A model generated the notes under the pieces. The model did not search any database. It was not told the origin of the DNA and worked only from the letters and a program-made list of their open reading frames with translations. From assembly GCA_017428925.1 (NCBI GenBank), contig JAFRPY010000014.1, positions 1 to 35,474 on the forward strand: 35,474 bases of DNA, read 5' to 3'. Every line of letters begins with the position of its first letter. Positions within the stretch are counted from its first letter, which is position 1. Shown piece by piece: positions 16,946 through 25,010 of this stretch. Origin of the DNA: Prevotella sp. GTDB taxonomy: Bacteria; Bacteroidota; Bacteroidia; Bacteroidales; Bacteroidaceae. Position numbers and translations under genes: made by a program.

Positions 16946-17725
16946 ATGATATTCTTTTTTACATGTACAGGTAACACGCGTTGGGCCGCTGAAACCGTTG
17001 CGGAAGCAATAGGAGAAAAACTTGTAGACATGGCTGATAAGAAGAACAGCAATGCCACTTTTCAACTTAGCGAAGACGAACGCATCGGATTCTGTTTTCC
17101 TGTACATGGATGGCGACCGCCACAGCTGGTGAGGTCATTTGTAAGGAGTCTCACCATCAAGCCAGCCAATGCCGGGAAACCTCATTTCTGCTGGGCATTG
17201 TGCACTGCTGGCGACGACATTGGTCTCACCATGGAATACCTGGATCGCGATCTCAGCATTATTGGACTACGCACTGATAGCTTGTTCTCGCTTATCATGC
17301 CTGAGAGTTATGTGGGATTGCCGTTCATGGATGTTGACAAGCCCGAGAAAGAGAAGGCCAAGTGCGAGAAGGCAGCCCAAATGCTTACTGGTTTCACAAC
17401 CGATATCCGCGAGAGGAGAAGGGACTTTATCAGCACCTATCGTGGTCACTGGCCACGTATCAACAGCAATCTCATTGGCGAAGCATTTGTCAGATGGATA
17501 ATTACTGATAAGCCGTTCCACGTAAACAGTGACTGTATAGGATGCGGCAAGTGTGCTGAAGTCTGTCCCGTAGACAATATTATAAGCAGTAAAGGAAAAC
17601 TGCCACAATGGAGACACCAAGGCGACTGCCTATCTTGTTTCTCTTGCTACCACCACTGCCCCACCCGAGCCATACGCTACGGAAATAGAACTGAAAGAAA
17701 AGGACAATATTACTTTAAGAAATAA
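16946..17725 (+). CDS. EFR1-type flavodoxin/ferredoxin fusion protein
   Basis: Redox protein of 259 residues. The N-terminus MIFFFTCTGNTRWAAETVAE is a flavodoxin-like FMN-binding loop (TxTGNT). The C-terminal third carries two [4Fe-4S] motifs: CIGCGKCAEVCPVDN and CLSCFSCYHHCPTRAI. This order is known as the EFR1 (flavodoxin-ferredoxin) family; its partners are unclear. I start at the ATG of 16946 because the longer frame from 16865 runs through the promoter and reads unlike protein. Its stop overlaps the next start by one base (TAATG), so translation of the M6 protease may be coupled. Confidence 0.9.
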   Translation: MIFFFTCTGNTRWAAETVAEAIGEKLVDMADKKNSNATFQLSEDERIGFCFPVHGWRPPQLVRSFVRSLTIKPANAGKPHFCWALCTAGDDIGLTMEYLDRDLSIIGLRTDSLFSLIMPESYVGLPFMDVDKPEKEKAKCEKAAQMLTGFTTDIRERRRDFISTYRGHWPRINSNLIGEAFVRWIITDKPFHVNSDCIGCGKCAEVCPVDNIISSKGKLPQWRHQGDCLSCFSCYHHCPTRAIRYGNRTERKGQYYFKK

Positions 17726-20016
17726 TGAAAAGAATACTATTATCTCTCTCCATTTTCCTCATGACCATCTGGGCATGGGGAGCCAAGGCCTATCATCTGC
17801 CTGTTACCGTGACACAGGCAGACGGCAAACCACTTACCATCGTTCAGTTTGGTGACGAGGATTTTAATTATGTAGCCACAACTGATGGTGTGCTGCTTTA
17901 TCAAGAAGGTGTCACCTACTATGTGGCTACTGTCAACGACTTCGGAGAACTTGTCAAGACAAACGTACTTGCACATAATGCAGGTCAGCGCACCAAGGAG
18001 GAAATCCAACTCATCGCCTCCCAGGAGAAACTCAAATTCTTAAATCAGGCTGACGTTAGGATAAGAAAGGCGCGGCGTGAACGTATTGCCGACGACAACA
18101 CGCTATTCCCCCACACAGGAACCCCTACGGCTCTTGTCATCCTTGCTGATTTCACAGACCAGAAATTCAAGCACGACGACCAGACAAGCATCGAAATCTT
18201 CGACCAGTACCTGAATGCCGACGGTGCTCCCTCGCATGCTGCCGATGCCACGCTGGCCAAGAACAACATTGGCAGCGTAAAAAAATACTTTAAGGACATG
18301 AGCAACGGTAGCTTTGAGCCGAGGTTCGACGTGAAGGCACTAGTTCATCTTTCAGGTAATATGGAGAAATATGGTCCTGGCGACAACGACAACATGACAG
18401 ACTTCATCCCTGAGGTGTGCCAATTAGCACAAGAGGCTGGCGTTGACTTCAGCCAGTACGATGAAAACAACGACGGTAAAGTCGATCTGGTATATATTAT
18501 CTATGCCGGCTACGGACAGAACTTCACAGGCAACAACGTCAACACCATCTGGGCAAAGTCTGGAGGAAGAAGCTTTGGTAAATTTGACGGAAAAGAAGTA
18601 TATCGATATGGAGTACACTGCGAGTTGAATTTCAGTCCCAGCATCATCAACAGTAGTGACTATGGTTTCAATGGCATTGCCCAAATTAATGGAATAGGGC
18701 TCTTCTGTCATGAATTCTCCCACTGCCTTGGACTCCCCGACTTCTACCCCACCAGCAAGACTGCGCAGAAGCAAGGACTTCCCGCCATGGAATACTGGGA
18801 CTTGATGGATGGCGGCGAATACACGTACAACGGATACCGCCCCACAGCCTACACTGCATGGGAACGGGAATACATGGGATGGATGGATGTGGAAACCCTC
18901 ACCGATGAAAGTCGCGGACAACGTATTCGCCTGGTTAACATCGACCGCAATGGTGGCAAAGCCTACCGAATATATAAAGACGGACAGGATTCGGGCAGTG
19001 AATACATCATGTTGCAGAATATTCAGTCATACAACTGGAACACCCACCTCGGCAACATAGGGCATGGCATGCTCGTTTATCACGTAGACTTCAACGAAAC
19101 GTTCAAACTCACCGATAATACCGTCAACAACACCAAAGGAAATCCCCGGATGAACGTCCTTCCTGCAGACGGTGAATTTATAAGTTCCTATCTGATTGAT
19201 GATGACAACGGTCCTATCACTACTGCCATTTATAGAGAATCGCATGCTGGCGATCCCTACCCTGGCAGCCAGAATAAGTTGAGTGTCACGTCATTTGCCG
19301 TGAACGAAGGATCGCTCACCAAAGCCCTGCTGAACATTCAGGAGACAAGCGGCATAGTCACCTTCGACTTCATGGAAGAGTCAGACATCACGAAAACCAT
19401 CCCCCAACCAGCACCTATTCCTGAGGAATCCAGCGATAACGTCTTCAACCTTACCAGCGATCATTATGTCAAGGGTGATGTTCAGGTCAGTCGTAAAACC
19501 ACTCTGATAGAAAAAATTCCGCTTGCTGAAGGAGATGATAGCTTCCGTCTGAGCGACTTCCTATCAATGAACACTGGTCTGTACCAGCCGTTCGACATTT
19601 CAAATCATACGATGCTCCACATCGATATTTATCCACTCGAAGATATGGACATCAGCGTTTCGCTGCTCACCGTTTCGCAGCTTAACGAAGCCACAAATTC
19701 CGCCAGCAAGACGGTCTCGCTAAAGGCCAATCAATGGAACGCTGTTGACATCTCACTTAGCGATTTCAGCTCAACAGACTTTAGTTTAGCAAATATATAC
19801 GGCATCACGCTCGGCGGAGGAGCAGGACAGACACTCTACATCGACAATGTATATTTCTACAAAGGTTCGGGCTCTGGCATTGCCAGCATAAAACCCAGCG
19901 TCACCGCAATCAGTTGCGACGTCTACAGTCTTGACGGTCGCTTCATGGGAACCAACCTTAGAAACTTACCCAAGGGAGTATATATCGTCAACAACAAGAA
20001 AGTAGTGAAAAAGTAA
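17725..20016 (+). CDS. Secreted M6-family metalloprotease with a type IX secretion-like tail
   Basis: Residues 1-22 form a signal peptide (MKRILLSLSIFLMTIWAWGAKA). A propeptide-like region precedes the M6 domain, with the zinc site HEFSHCLGLPD (H329, E330, H333) and a following WDLMDGG Met-turn, as in immune inhibitor A. An N-terminal RFDVKALVHL stretch and Asp-rich DENNDGKVDLVY add a likely calcium loop. Later residues (about 550-730) are a beta domain resembling carbohydrate- or protein-binding modules. The end, LRNLPKGVYIVNNKKVVKK after VYSLDGR, resembles the type A C-terminal signal of the type IX secretion system. It probably digests host or dietary protein at the cell surface. Length 763. 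Confidence 0.92.
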   Translation: MKRILLSLSIFLMTIWAWGAKAYHLPVTVTQADGKPLTIVQFGDEDFNYVATTDGVLLYQEGVTYYVATVNDFGELVKTNVLAHNAGQRTKEEIQLIASQEKLKFLNQADVRIRKARRERIADDNTLFPHTGTPTALVILADFTDQKFKHDDQTSIEIFDQYLNADGAPSHAADATLAKNNIGSVKKYFKDMSNGSFEPRFDVKALVHLSGNMEKYGPGDNDNMTDFIPEVCQLAQEAGVDFSQYDENNDGKVDLVYIIYAGYGQNFTGNNVNTIWAKSGGRSFGKFDGKEVYRYGVHCELNFSPSIINSSDYGFNGIAQINGIGLFCHEFSHCLGLPDFYPTSKTAQKQGLPAMEYWDLMDGGEYTYNGYRPTAYTAWEREYMGWMDVETLTDESRGQRIRLVNIDRNGGKAYRIYKDGQDSGSEYIMLQNIQSYNWNTHLGNIGHGMLVYHVDFNETFKLTDNTVNNTKGNPRMNVLPADGEFISSYLIDDDNGPITTAIYRESHAGDPYPGSQNKLSVTSFAVNEGSLTKALLNIQETSGIVTFDFMEESDITKTIPQPAPIPEESSDNVFNLTSDHYVKGDVQVSRKTTLIEKIPLAEGDDSFRLSDFLSMNTGLYQPFDISNHTMLHIDIYPLEDMDISVSLLTVSQLNEATNSASKTVSLKANQWNAVDISLSDFSSTDFSLANIYGITLGGGAGQTLYIDNVYFYKGSGSGIASIKPSVTAISCDVYSLDGRFMGTNLRNLPKGVYIVNNKKVVKK

Positions 20017-20077
20017 ATGTCAATTCATTTTATTGTGAATCTGTATGAGTGATTGTTTGTTTTGAGTTCTAAATGTC

Positions 20078-20102
20078 TTCGGTTCGAGTCCGAGCGGATA
20101 AC
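20078..20102 (+). other. tRNA 3'-end-like fragment (T-arm remnant)
   Basis: TTCGG-TTCGAGT-CCGAG forms a T-stem of five pairs (one G-U) around a seven-base T-loop with the conserved TTCGAnT, followed by seven acceptor-like bases and C. No anticodon stem or D-arm can be formed upstream, so this is not a complete tRNA. It may be a remnant left by an integration event, or chance. Confidence 0.35.
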
Positions 20103-20111
20103 CTCCCCCTT

Positions 20112-20143
20112 AATCCCCTGCATACACACGTTTGCAGGGGATT
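20112..20143. terminator. Strong hairpin after the M6 protease gene
   Basis: AATCCCCTGCA (20112-20122) pairs perfectly with TGCAGGGGATT (20133-20143) around a 10-nt loop, about 95 nt after the protease stop. There is no T-run on the plus strand, so it is a weaker terminator candidate than the others; RNA stabilisation is an alternative. Confidence 0.45.
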
Positions 20144-20299
20144 CATAATTGAGAATATCATTTCCAACGGTTGAGTATAAATTCAACGTTGTGAGCCTAA
20201 ATATTTCGTAAGCGTTCATGGGAATACACGTTGTAGTAGTTGTAGTCTTCTGAGAATGGATAGTGGTTTTGCTGTCTGCCTTGACACCCTAATTAGCTT

Positions 20300-20331
20300 G
20301 AAGGGCAGAAGGGCTGAAGGGCTGAAGGGCA
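20300..20331. repeat. 8-bp tandem repeat, four copies
   Basis: Four contiguous units of GAAGGGC(A/T): GAAGGGCA, GAAGGGCT, GAAGGGCT, GAAGGGCA. The array ends 30 bp before the -33 element of the next promoter, so copy-number change would shift any upstream site relative to that promoter. Confidence 0.8.
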
Positions 20332-20361
20332 CATGCAAATCAAAAATTAATCGGATTTTAT

Positions 20362-20392
20362 TTTGTATTGTCTGCGATTTGCACTACCTTTG
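20362..20392 (+). promoter_or_regulatory. Promoter of the DUF4199-glycosyltransferase unit
   Basis: TTTG at 20362-20365, exactly 19 bp, and TACCTTTG at 20385-20392, the full Bacteroidota consensus. The ATG at 20402 lies 9 nt after the -7 box, so the leader would be about 4 nt or less. Confidence 0.8.
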
Positions 20393-20401
20393 CACTCAAT
20401 T

Positions 20402-20959
20402 ATGACGGCATACGAAGAAATGGAACAACTACAGGCGTTTGCGCGTGTCGACGGAGCACTTATAGCAGTACTCTGGACGGTTAGTTTCGCCTGTTTCATC
20501 GGCAATTTTTCCGTGCCTTTGCTGGGCATTCTTGCATTCGGAATCGGAGCATTCTCGCTGGTCTTTGCGGCGCTCCGTCTCCGCAAGTTCCGCGATGAGG
20601 TACGCGATGGCTTTATCACATTCAGACGAGCCCTTGCCTACGGCATCATGCAGTATCTGAACGCCTCGCTGCTGTTTGCCGTAGTCCAGTTCCTTTATTT
20701 CCAATTCATCGACCACGGCTTTATGATGACAAAGTATTCTGCCATCATGCAACAGCCGGAATTCATGGAAATGATGCGCACCTGGGGACTAACGGCCGAC
20801 GATGTGTCGCTGGTAATGAACAACATGGCAGCCCTCCGCCCCATCGATGTGGCCCTGCAGTTCTTCACTACGAACGTATTTATGGGGCTTTTCATCAGCA
20901 TCCCCGTGGCCATCATCATGAAACGCTCGCCGAAAAACCGCCTGAAATATAGACAATAA
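20402..20959 (+). CDS. DUF4199-type membrane protein
   Basis: I chose the ATG at 20402 because the longer frame begins inside the promoter. The 185-residue protein has about four membrane helices: a close pair near the N-terminus (VLWTVSFACFIGNFSVPLLG and ILAFGIGAFSLVFAAL), one around YLNASLLFAVVQFLYFQ, and a last one FTTNVFMGLFISIPVAII. A charged segment RKFRDEVRDGFITFRRALAYG links the halves. This layout matches Bacteroidota DUF4199 proteins, often found beside a family 2 glycosyltransferase as here (17 nt gap). It may help that enzyme or a lipid carrier step; the role is unknown. Confidence 0.8.
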   Translation: MTAYEEMEQLQAFARVDGALIAVLWTVSFACFIGNFSVPLLGILAFGIGAFSLVFAALRLRKFRDEVRDGFITFRRALAYGIMQYLNASLLFAVVQFLYFQFIDHGFMMTKYSAIMQQPEFMEMMRTWGLTADDVSLVMNNMAALRPIDVALQFFTTNVFMGLFISIPVAIIMKRSPKNRLKYRQ

Positions 20960-20976
20960 CGAAAGTGATATAATAG

Positions 20977-21939
20977 ATGGACATATCAGTAGTAATCCCC
21001 CTTTTCAACGAAGACGAGTCGATACCCGAGCTCTACGCCTGGATAGAACGGGTAATGAAGGAAAATGGATTCACTTATGAAGTGATATTCGTAAACGACG
21101 GTTCGACCGACAATTCGTGGAAGGTGATAACCGAACTTTGCGAAAAGCACCCCGAAGCCAAGGGAATCAAGTTCCGCCGCAACTACGGCAAGAGTCCCGC
21201 TCTATACTGTGGTTTCAAAGAAGCACAGGGAGACGTGGTGGTTACAATGGACGCCGACCTTCAGGACTCGCCCGACGAGATTCCCGAGATGCGCCGAATG
21301 ATTGTGGAAGACGGCTACGATCTGGTGAGCGGCTATAAGCAGAAGCGCTACGACCCCATCTCGAAGACGCTGCCCACCAAGCTGTTCAATGCCACCGCCC
21401 GCAAAGTGAGCGGCATCAAGAACCTGCACGACTTCAATTGCGGACTGAAGGCATACCGTCTGGATGTGGTAAAGAACATCGAGGTCTATGGCGAAATGCA
21501 CCGCTACATCCCCTATCTTGCCAAAAACGCCGGCTTCGACAAGATTGGCGAAAAGGTGGTTCACCATCAAGCCCGCAAGTACGGCTCGTCGAAGTTCATG
21601 GGACTTAACCGTTTCGTGAACGGTTACCTCGACCTGCTTACACTATGGTTCCTCTCCACCTTCGGAAAGAAACCCATGCATGTGTTCGGATTCTTGGGCA
21701 GCATTATGTTCTTCATCGGTTTCGTGGCAGCGGGTATCATGGGCGGCCACAAGCTCTATGCACTTGCCGTTGGCCATCCGGCTCGCCTCATCACCGATTC
21801 GCCATATTTCTACATTTGGCTCACCATGATGATGATAGGTACTCAACTGTTCATTGCAGGCTTCTTGGGCGACCTTATCAGCCGCACCTCGCAAAACCGC
21901 AACGAGTATCAGATTGAGGAAGAGATATTGAAAAAGTGA
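20977..21939 (+). CDS. Family 2 glycosyltransferase, polyprenyl-phosphate type (DPM1/GtrB-like)
   Basis: Probably transfers a sugar from a nucleotide donor to undecaprenyl phosphate at the inner membrane. The N-terminus VVIPLFNEDESIPEL and FVNDGSTDNSW are GT-A signatures; DADLQDSPDE carries the DxD metal-binding residues. GLNRFVNGYLDLLTLWF starts the C-terminal part, which holds two membrane helices (about 236-258 and 276-302), as in GtrB. Length 320 is typical. It follows the DUF4199 gene and precedes a lipoprotein gene, suggesting an envelope polysaccharide or glycolipid task. Confidence 0.92.
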   Translation: MDISVVIPLFNEDESIPELYAWIERVMKENGFTYEVIFVNDGSTDNSWKVITELCEKHPEAKGIKFRRNYGKSPALYCGFKEAQGDVVVTMDADLQDSPDEIPEMRRMIVEDGYDLVSGYKQKRYDPISKTLPTKLFNATARKVSGIKNLHDFNCGLKAYRLDVVKNIEVYGEMHRYIPYLAKNAGFDKIGEKVVHHQARKYGSSKFMGLNRFVNGYLDLLTLWFLSTFGKKPMHVFGFLGSIMFFIGFVAAGIMGGHKLYALAVGHPARLITDSPYFYIWLTMMMIGTQLFIAGFLGDLISRTSQNRNEYQIEEEILKK

Positions 21940-21954
21940 CAATCGTTCAAAATA

Positions 21955-22476
21955 GTGAAACATAACCACAAAGATAAAGAAGCGCATTGGAAGGCCATCA
22001 GGTTTCTGCCTTTTGTGTTCACGATCATGTTGTTCTTAGGCGCATGTTCCTCGGTTGACTGCCCGCTGAACAGCAAAGTGATGAGCAACTACTGTTTTGT
22101 AAAACCCAACGGAACTCCAGATACGCTAAAAGACACCTTCTCCGTGACGGCATTGGAATGGGCCAACGACACAGTTGTCTTCAACAGCGGCATCAATCTC
22201 AGTTCTTTTTCCGTTCCCATGAGCAATGCAGAACCCGAAGACGTTCTGCTCATCAGTTTCAAAGACACCTCGTCGACCGTGATTTACGACACTATTTGGG
22301 TGGAGAAGACTAACTATCCGCATCTGGAGTCGGTAGATTGCAACCCGAAGTTTTTCCATACCATCACCAAAGTCCGTTCTACGCACAACAGAATCGAGAA
22401 TATCGTCATCAACGACAATAAGGTAGATTATGAATCGAAAGAGAATTTCCACATACACCTTAGCCCTTATTTTTAG
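21955..22476 (+). CDS. DUF6452-type lipoprotein
   Basis: Starts at GTG 21955 (MKHNHKDKEAHWKAIRFLPF). A signal sequence ends in the lipobox LGAC, with Cys at about residue 31, so it is probably lipid-anchored. The mature part (about 140 residues) is beta-rich, beginning VDCPLNSKVMSNYCF and ending HIHLSPYF. The pattern fits DUF6452, a Bacteroidales family usually encoded directly before a DUF6048 protein, as here; recognition is from memory and the role is unknown. Its last 47 nt overlap the next gene in another frame. Confidence 0.78.
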   Translation: MKHNHKDKEAHWKAIRFLPFVFTIMLFLGACSSVDCPLNSKVMSNYCFVKPNGTPDTLKDTFSVTALEWANDTVVFNSGINLSSFSVPMSNAEPEDVLLISFKDTSSTVIYDTIWVEKTNYPHLESVDCNPKFFHTITKVRSTHNRIENIVINDNKVDYESKENFHIHLSPYF

Positions 22477-23110
22477 TCTTCTGCTATTTCCTTCTAATGG
22501 TTATTGCCAGCTGAAGAAAATATTCCACATGGAAGATACCACGGCTTGGTTCCAGGGGGTTGAAGTATCGGCAGACCTCGTCGGTGCGGCAATGAAGACA
22601 TTGGGCGACTACGGACAATATGAGGCTGCCCTGCGCATCAACCTGAAAGACAGGTACTTTCCCGTTGTTGAACTGGGCTATGGCATGTGCGACCATACTG
22701 ACGATGCCACATTTATACACTACAAAACGAATGCGCCATACGGCAAAATAGGTATTGACTTCAACTTACTGAAGAACAAGCACGACATCTATCGAGTTTA
22801 TTTAGGAGGACGCTACGCCTTAACGAGCTTCAACGTTGACTACGAATCACGTCCCGTTGCCGACTATTATTGGGGAGGCATTTCTCCTTGGGGCGAGACC
22901 GACATGAAGTGCAACTACCAGTGGGCGGAACTCCTGTTCGGTATCCAAGCAAAAATATGGGGACCTATCCACTTGGGGTGGAGCTTACGTTACCAACGGC
23001 GCATCTCTTACAAAGAAGGAGAACATAGCAACGCATGGTATGTTCCTGGTTTTGGAATAAGCGACAATGCGAACTTTGGCGCTACATTTAACGTTATCGT
23101 AGCCATCTGA
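22430..23110 (+). CDS. DUF6048-type outer-membrane beta-barrel-like protein
   Basis: Begins at ATG 22430 inside the previous gene, because the signal peptide (MNRKRISTYTLALIFSLLLF to SNGYCQ) needs that start. The mature 200 residues alternate hydrophobic and polar positions with many aromatic residues (VVELGYGMCDH, RVYLGGRYAL, LHLGWSLRYQRRISYK), like a small outer-membrane barrel. The family DUF6048 is typically paired with DUF6452; function unknown. AAGGTAG before the ATG could serve as ribosome site. It may form an envelope complex with the upstream lipoprotein. Confidence 0.82.
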   Translation: MNRKRISTYTLALIFSLLLFPSNGYCQLKKIFHMEDTTAWFQGVEVSADLVGAAMKTLGDYGQYEAALRINLKDRYFPVVELGYGMCDHTDDATFIHYKTNAPYGKIGIDFNLLKNKHDIYRVYLGGRYALTSFNVDYESRPVADYYWGGISPWGETDMKCNYQWAELLFGIQAKIWGPIHLGWSLRYQRRISYKEGEHSNAWYVPGFGISDNANFGATFNVIVAI

Positions 23111-23127
23111 TAATACTGAAAAAGAAC

Positions 23128-24162
23128 ATGGAAAACAAACGGAAAAAAAGAAACGTCACCCTGCAACTGGCCTTCCTGACATTCCTCATCGTCGGCACCG
23201 TGCTTATCGTCAAGCACCAGCGCAGCATGCCTTATCAGCACAACAAGGGTTCCGTCTTCGGAACTTTCTATAGCATCACTTACCAAAGCGACGAAGATTT
23301 GCAAAAGGAAATCGAGAACGAGCTGAAGAAGGTGGATGAGACGTTGTCCATGTTCAACGAGCAAAGCGTCATATCGAAGGTGAACCGTAATGAAAAGACG
23401 GAACTTAACGATATGTTCATCCAAGTGGTTGAGCTTGCCATGCAAGTTTCAGAAGAAACAGAAGGTGCGTTCGACATCACCGTTGCCCCATTGGTCAATG
23501 CCTGGGGATTCGGTTTCAAGAGCGGCGTCCACCCTACCCCACACGCCATCGACAGTATGAAAGCACTCGTCGGGTATAAAAAGATTTCGCTTAACATGCG
23601 AAAAAAAGAAATCGAGAAAAAAGATCCGCGCATCATGCTCGACTGCTCTGCTATTGCAAAGGGCTATGGCAGCGATGTGGTAGGAACATTCCTGAAACGG
23701 CGCGGTATTGAGAACTACATGGTGGAAATAGGCGGCGAAGTGGTGACTCACGGAGTGAATGAGCGCCGTGTCCCCTGGAGAATCGGTGTAGTGAAACCTA
23801 CTGACGATACACTTAGTGTCGACAACGAACTCCAGACCGTTCTCAACGTAGCCAACAAATCGATGGCAACAAGTGGTAACTACCGCAACTTCTATTATAA
23901 GGGAGGCAAGAAATATGCTCACACCATTGACCCAAAGACCGGTGCTCCAGTGCAGCACTCATTGCTTTCGGCTACGGTACTTGCCGATAACTGCGCTACG
24001 GCCGATGCTTATGCCACATCGTTCATGGTGATGGGAATTGAGCGGGCAAAGGCCGTGCTTGAACGACATCCAGAACTGATGGCCTATTTCATCTACTCTG
24101 ACAAGAATGGAGAACTCGCCGTGTGGTATAGCCCGACGATGAAAGAAAAGATTATCGAATAG
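23128..24162 (+). CDS. apbE: FAD:protein FMN transferase
   Basis: Attaches FMN to a Thr of Na+-pumping enzymes such as Rnf or NQR subunits in the periplasm. One N-terminal membrane anchor (about 11-30) is followed by the ApbE fold: FGTFYSITYQ, DCSAIAKGYGSDVV (FAD and magnesium site), ENYMVEIGGEVVTHG, and the late HTIDPKTGAPVQHSLLSATVLADNCATADAYAT motif region with the conserved Asp/Thr. Length 344 is typical. It follows DUF6048 by 17 nt and is followed by a Crp-type regulator after 41 nt, so all may share one message. Confidence 0.94.
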   Translation: MENKRKKRNVTLQLAFLTFLIVGTVLIVKHQRSMPYQHNKGSVFGTFYSITYQSDEDLQKEIENELKKVDETLSMFNEQSVISKVNRNEKTELNDMFIQVVELAMQVSEETEGAFDITVAPLVNAWGFGFKSGVHPTPHAIDSMKALVGYKKISLNMRKKEIEKKDPRIMLDCSAIAKGYGSDVVGTFLKRRGIENYMVEIGGEVVTHGVNERRVPWRIGVVKPTDDTLSVDNELQTVLNVANKSMATSGNYRNFYYKGGKKYAHTIDPKTGAPVQHSLLSATVLADNCATADAYATSFMVMGIERAKAVLERHPELMAYFIYSDKNGELAVWYSPTMKEKIIE

Positions 24163-24203
24163 GAAACACAGCAACCAACCTTCACTAAAAACACAAAAAG
24201 AGA

Positions 24204-24878
24204 GTGCCCATAGGACCCATCCATGAACGTCTTTTAGAACTCCCATTGTTTCAGGGAATGAGCAACAACGACCTCAATCAGGTTGTTGCACACACGAAAT
24301 TCGGCTTTCTAAAATTCAGCAAAAACAAAATTGTGGTTAGCGAGGGCGAAGAATGTAAGCACATCTACTTTCTGATGAGCGGTGTTTTGACCGTAACAGG
24401 ACGTTCCGATGACGGCAGTTATACCATCGAAGAAGTATTGACGGCCCCCAATGTGCTACAACCTGAGCGCATCTTTGGATGGTCGCAGAGATTCACCCGA
24501 ACATTTACCGCTGCTACGAATTGTAGCATGGCCCGAATTGACAAGAGCCAGGTGATGGCACTTACGGCAAAATTCGAGATATTCCGCCTAAATCTGCTCA
24601 ATATTGTAAGCACACAGACTCAACGTCTCTCCCACCAACCCTGGCGACAGCAACCTCATGGAATCCGTCAGAAAATAGCCCGTTTCACCGAAGCCCATTG
24701 TCTTCATCCTGCCGGAAAGAAAACGCTTCACATTAAGATGGAAACACTTGCTCAGGCCATACACGAAAGCCGACTGAACGTCAGCCGGGAACTGAACAAT
24801 ATGAACAAAGAAGGACTCATCAAACTTTCGCGAGAAACCATCGAAATTCCCGCACTTGAAAACCTGATAGCCCAGTAA
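24204..24878 (+). CDS. Crp/Fnr-family transcriptional regulator
   Basis: N-terminal cyclic-nucleotide-binding-like beta-roll (KIVVSEGEECKHIYFLMSGV) and a C-terminal winged helix with ETLAQAIHESRLNVSRELNNM as the recognition region. There is no cysteine cluster at the N-terminus, so an FNR-like Fe-S sensor is unlikely; the key cAMP-contact Arg is not clearly present either. Starts at GTG 24204 preceded by AAAAAGAGA; length 224 fits. It probably controls a small set of genes in response to an unknown signal, perhaps including its own neighbours. Confidence 0.92.
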   Translation: MPIGPIHERLLELPLFQGMSNNDLNQVVAHTKFGFLKFSKNKIVVSEGEECKHIYFLMSGVLTVTGRSDDGSYTIEEVLTAPNVLQPERIFGWSQRFTRTFTAATNCSMARIDKSQVMALTAKFEIFRLNLLNIVSTQTQRLSHQPWRQQPHGIRQKIARFTEAHCLHPAGKKTLHIKMETLAQAIHESRLNVSRELNNMNKEGLIKLSRETIEIPALENLIAQ

Positions 24879-24969
24879 TGTTTTGAACCAAGCAGCACAC
24901 TCTGATAATGAGTTTCATAAATATTAGTTAAAAATAAAGTAAACTCTACTAGATGTGCAGATTTTTACG

Positions 24970-24977
24970 TAATTTTG
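24970..24977 (+). promoter_or_regulatory. Probable promoter (-7 box) of the M3 peptidase gene
   Basis: TAATTTTG matches the -7 consensus and lies 33 nt before the ATG at 25011. No TTTG is seen at the expected -33 position. Confidence 0.5.
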
Positions 24978-25010
24978 TCGCTGTTTTATAGAGAGAATTG
25001 AAAAGTAGAC

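Larger units (their letters stand above)
20017..20401. other. Gene-free stretch of about 385 nt with structured elements
   Basis: No convincing gene. It holds a tRNA T-arm-like fragment (20078-20102), a perfect 11-bp hairpin (20112-20143), a bulged hairpin CAACGGTTGA/TCAACGTTG (20165-20191), a four-copy 8-bp repeat (20300-20331) and the promoter of the DUF4199 gene (20362-20392). A 64-codon minus-strand frame at 20025-20219 reads across the tRNA-like fragment and is probably not a gene. Confidence 0.7.

Noticed and set aside
20056-20102. Complete tRNA gene
   Set aside because: Only the T-arm and an acceptor-like end are present; no anticodon stem or D-arm can be formed upstream.
20025-20219. 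Minus-strand reading frame of 64 codons
   Set aside because: It reads across the tRNA-like fragment and hairpin, has no ribosome site and no protein-like pattern.
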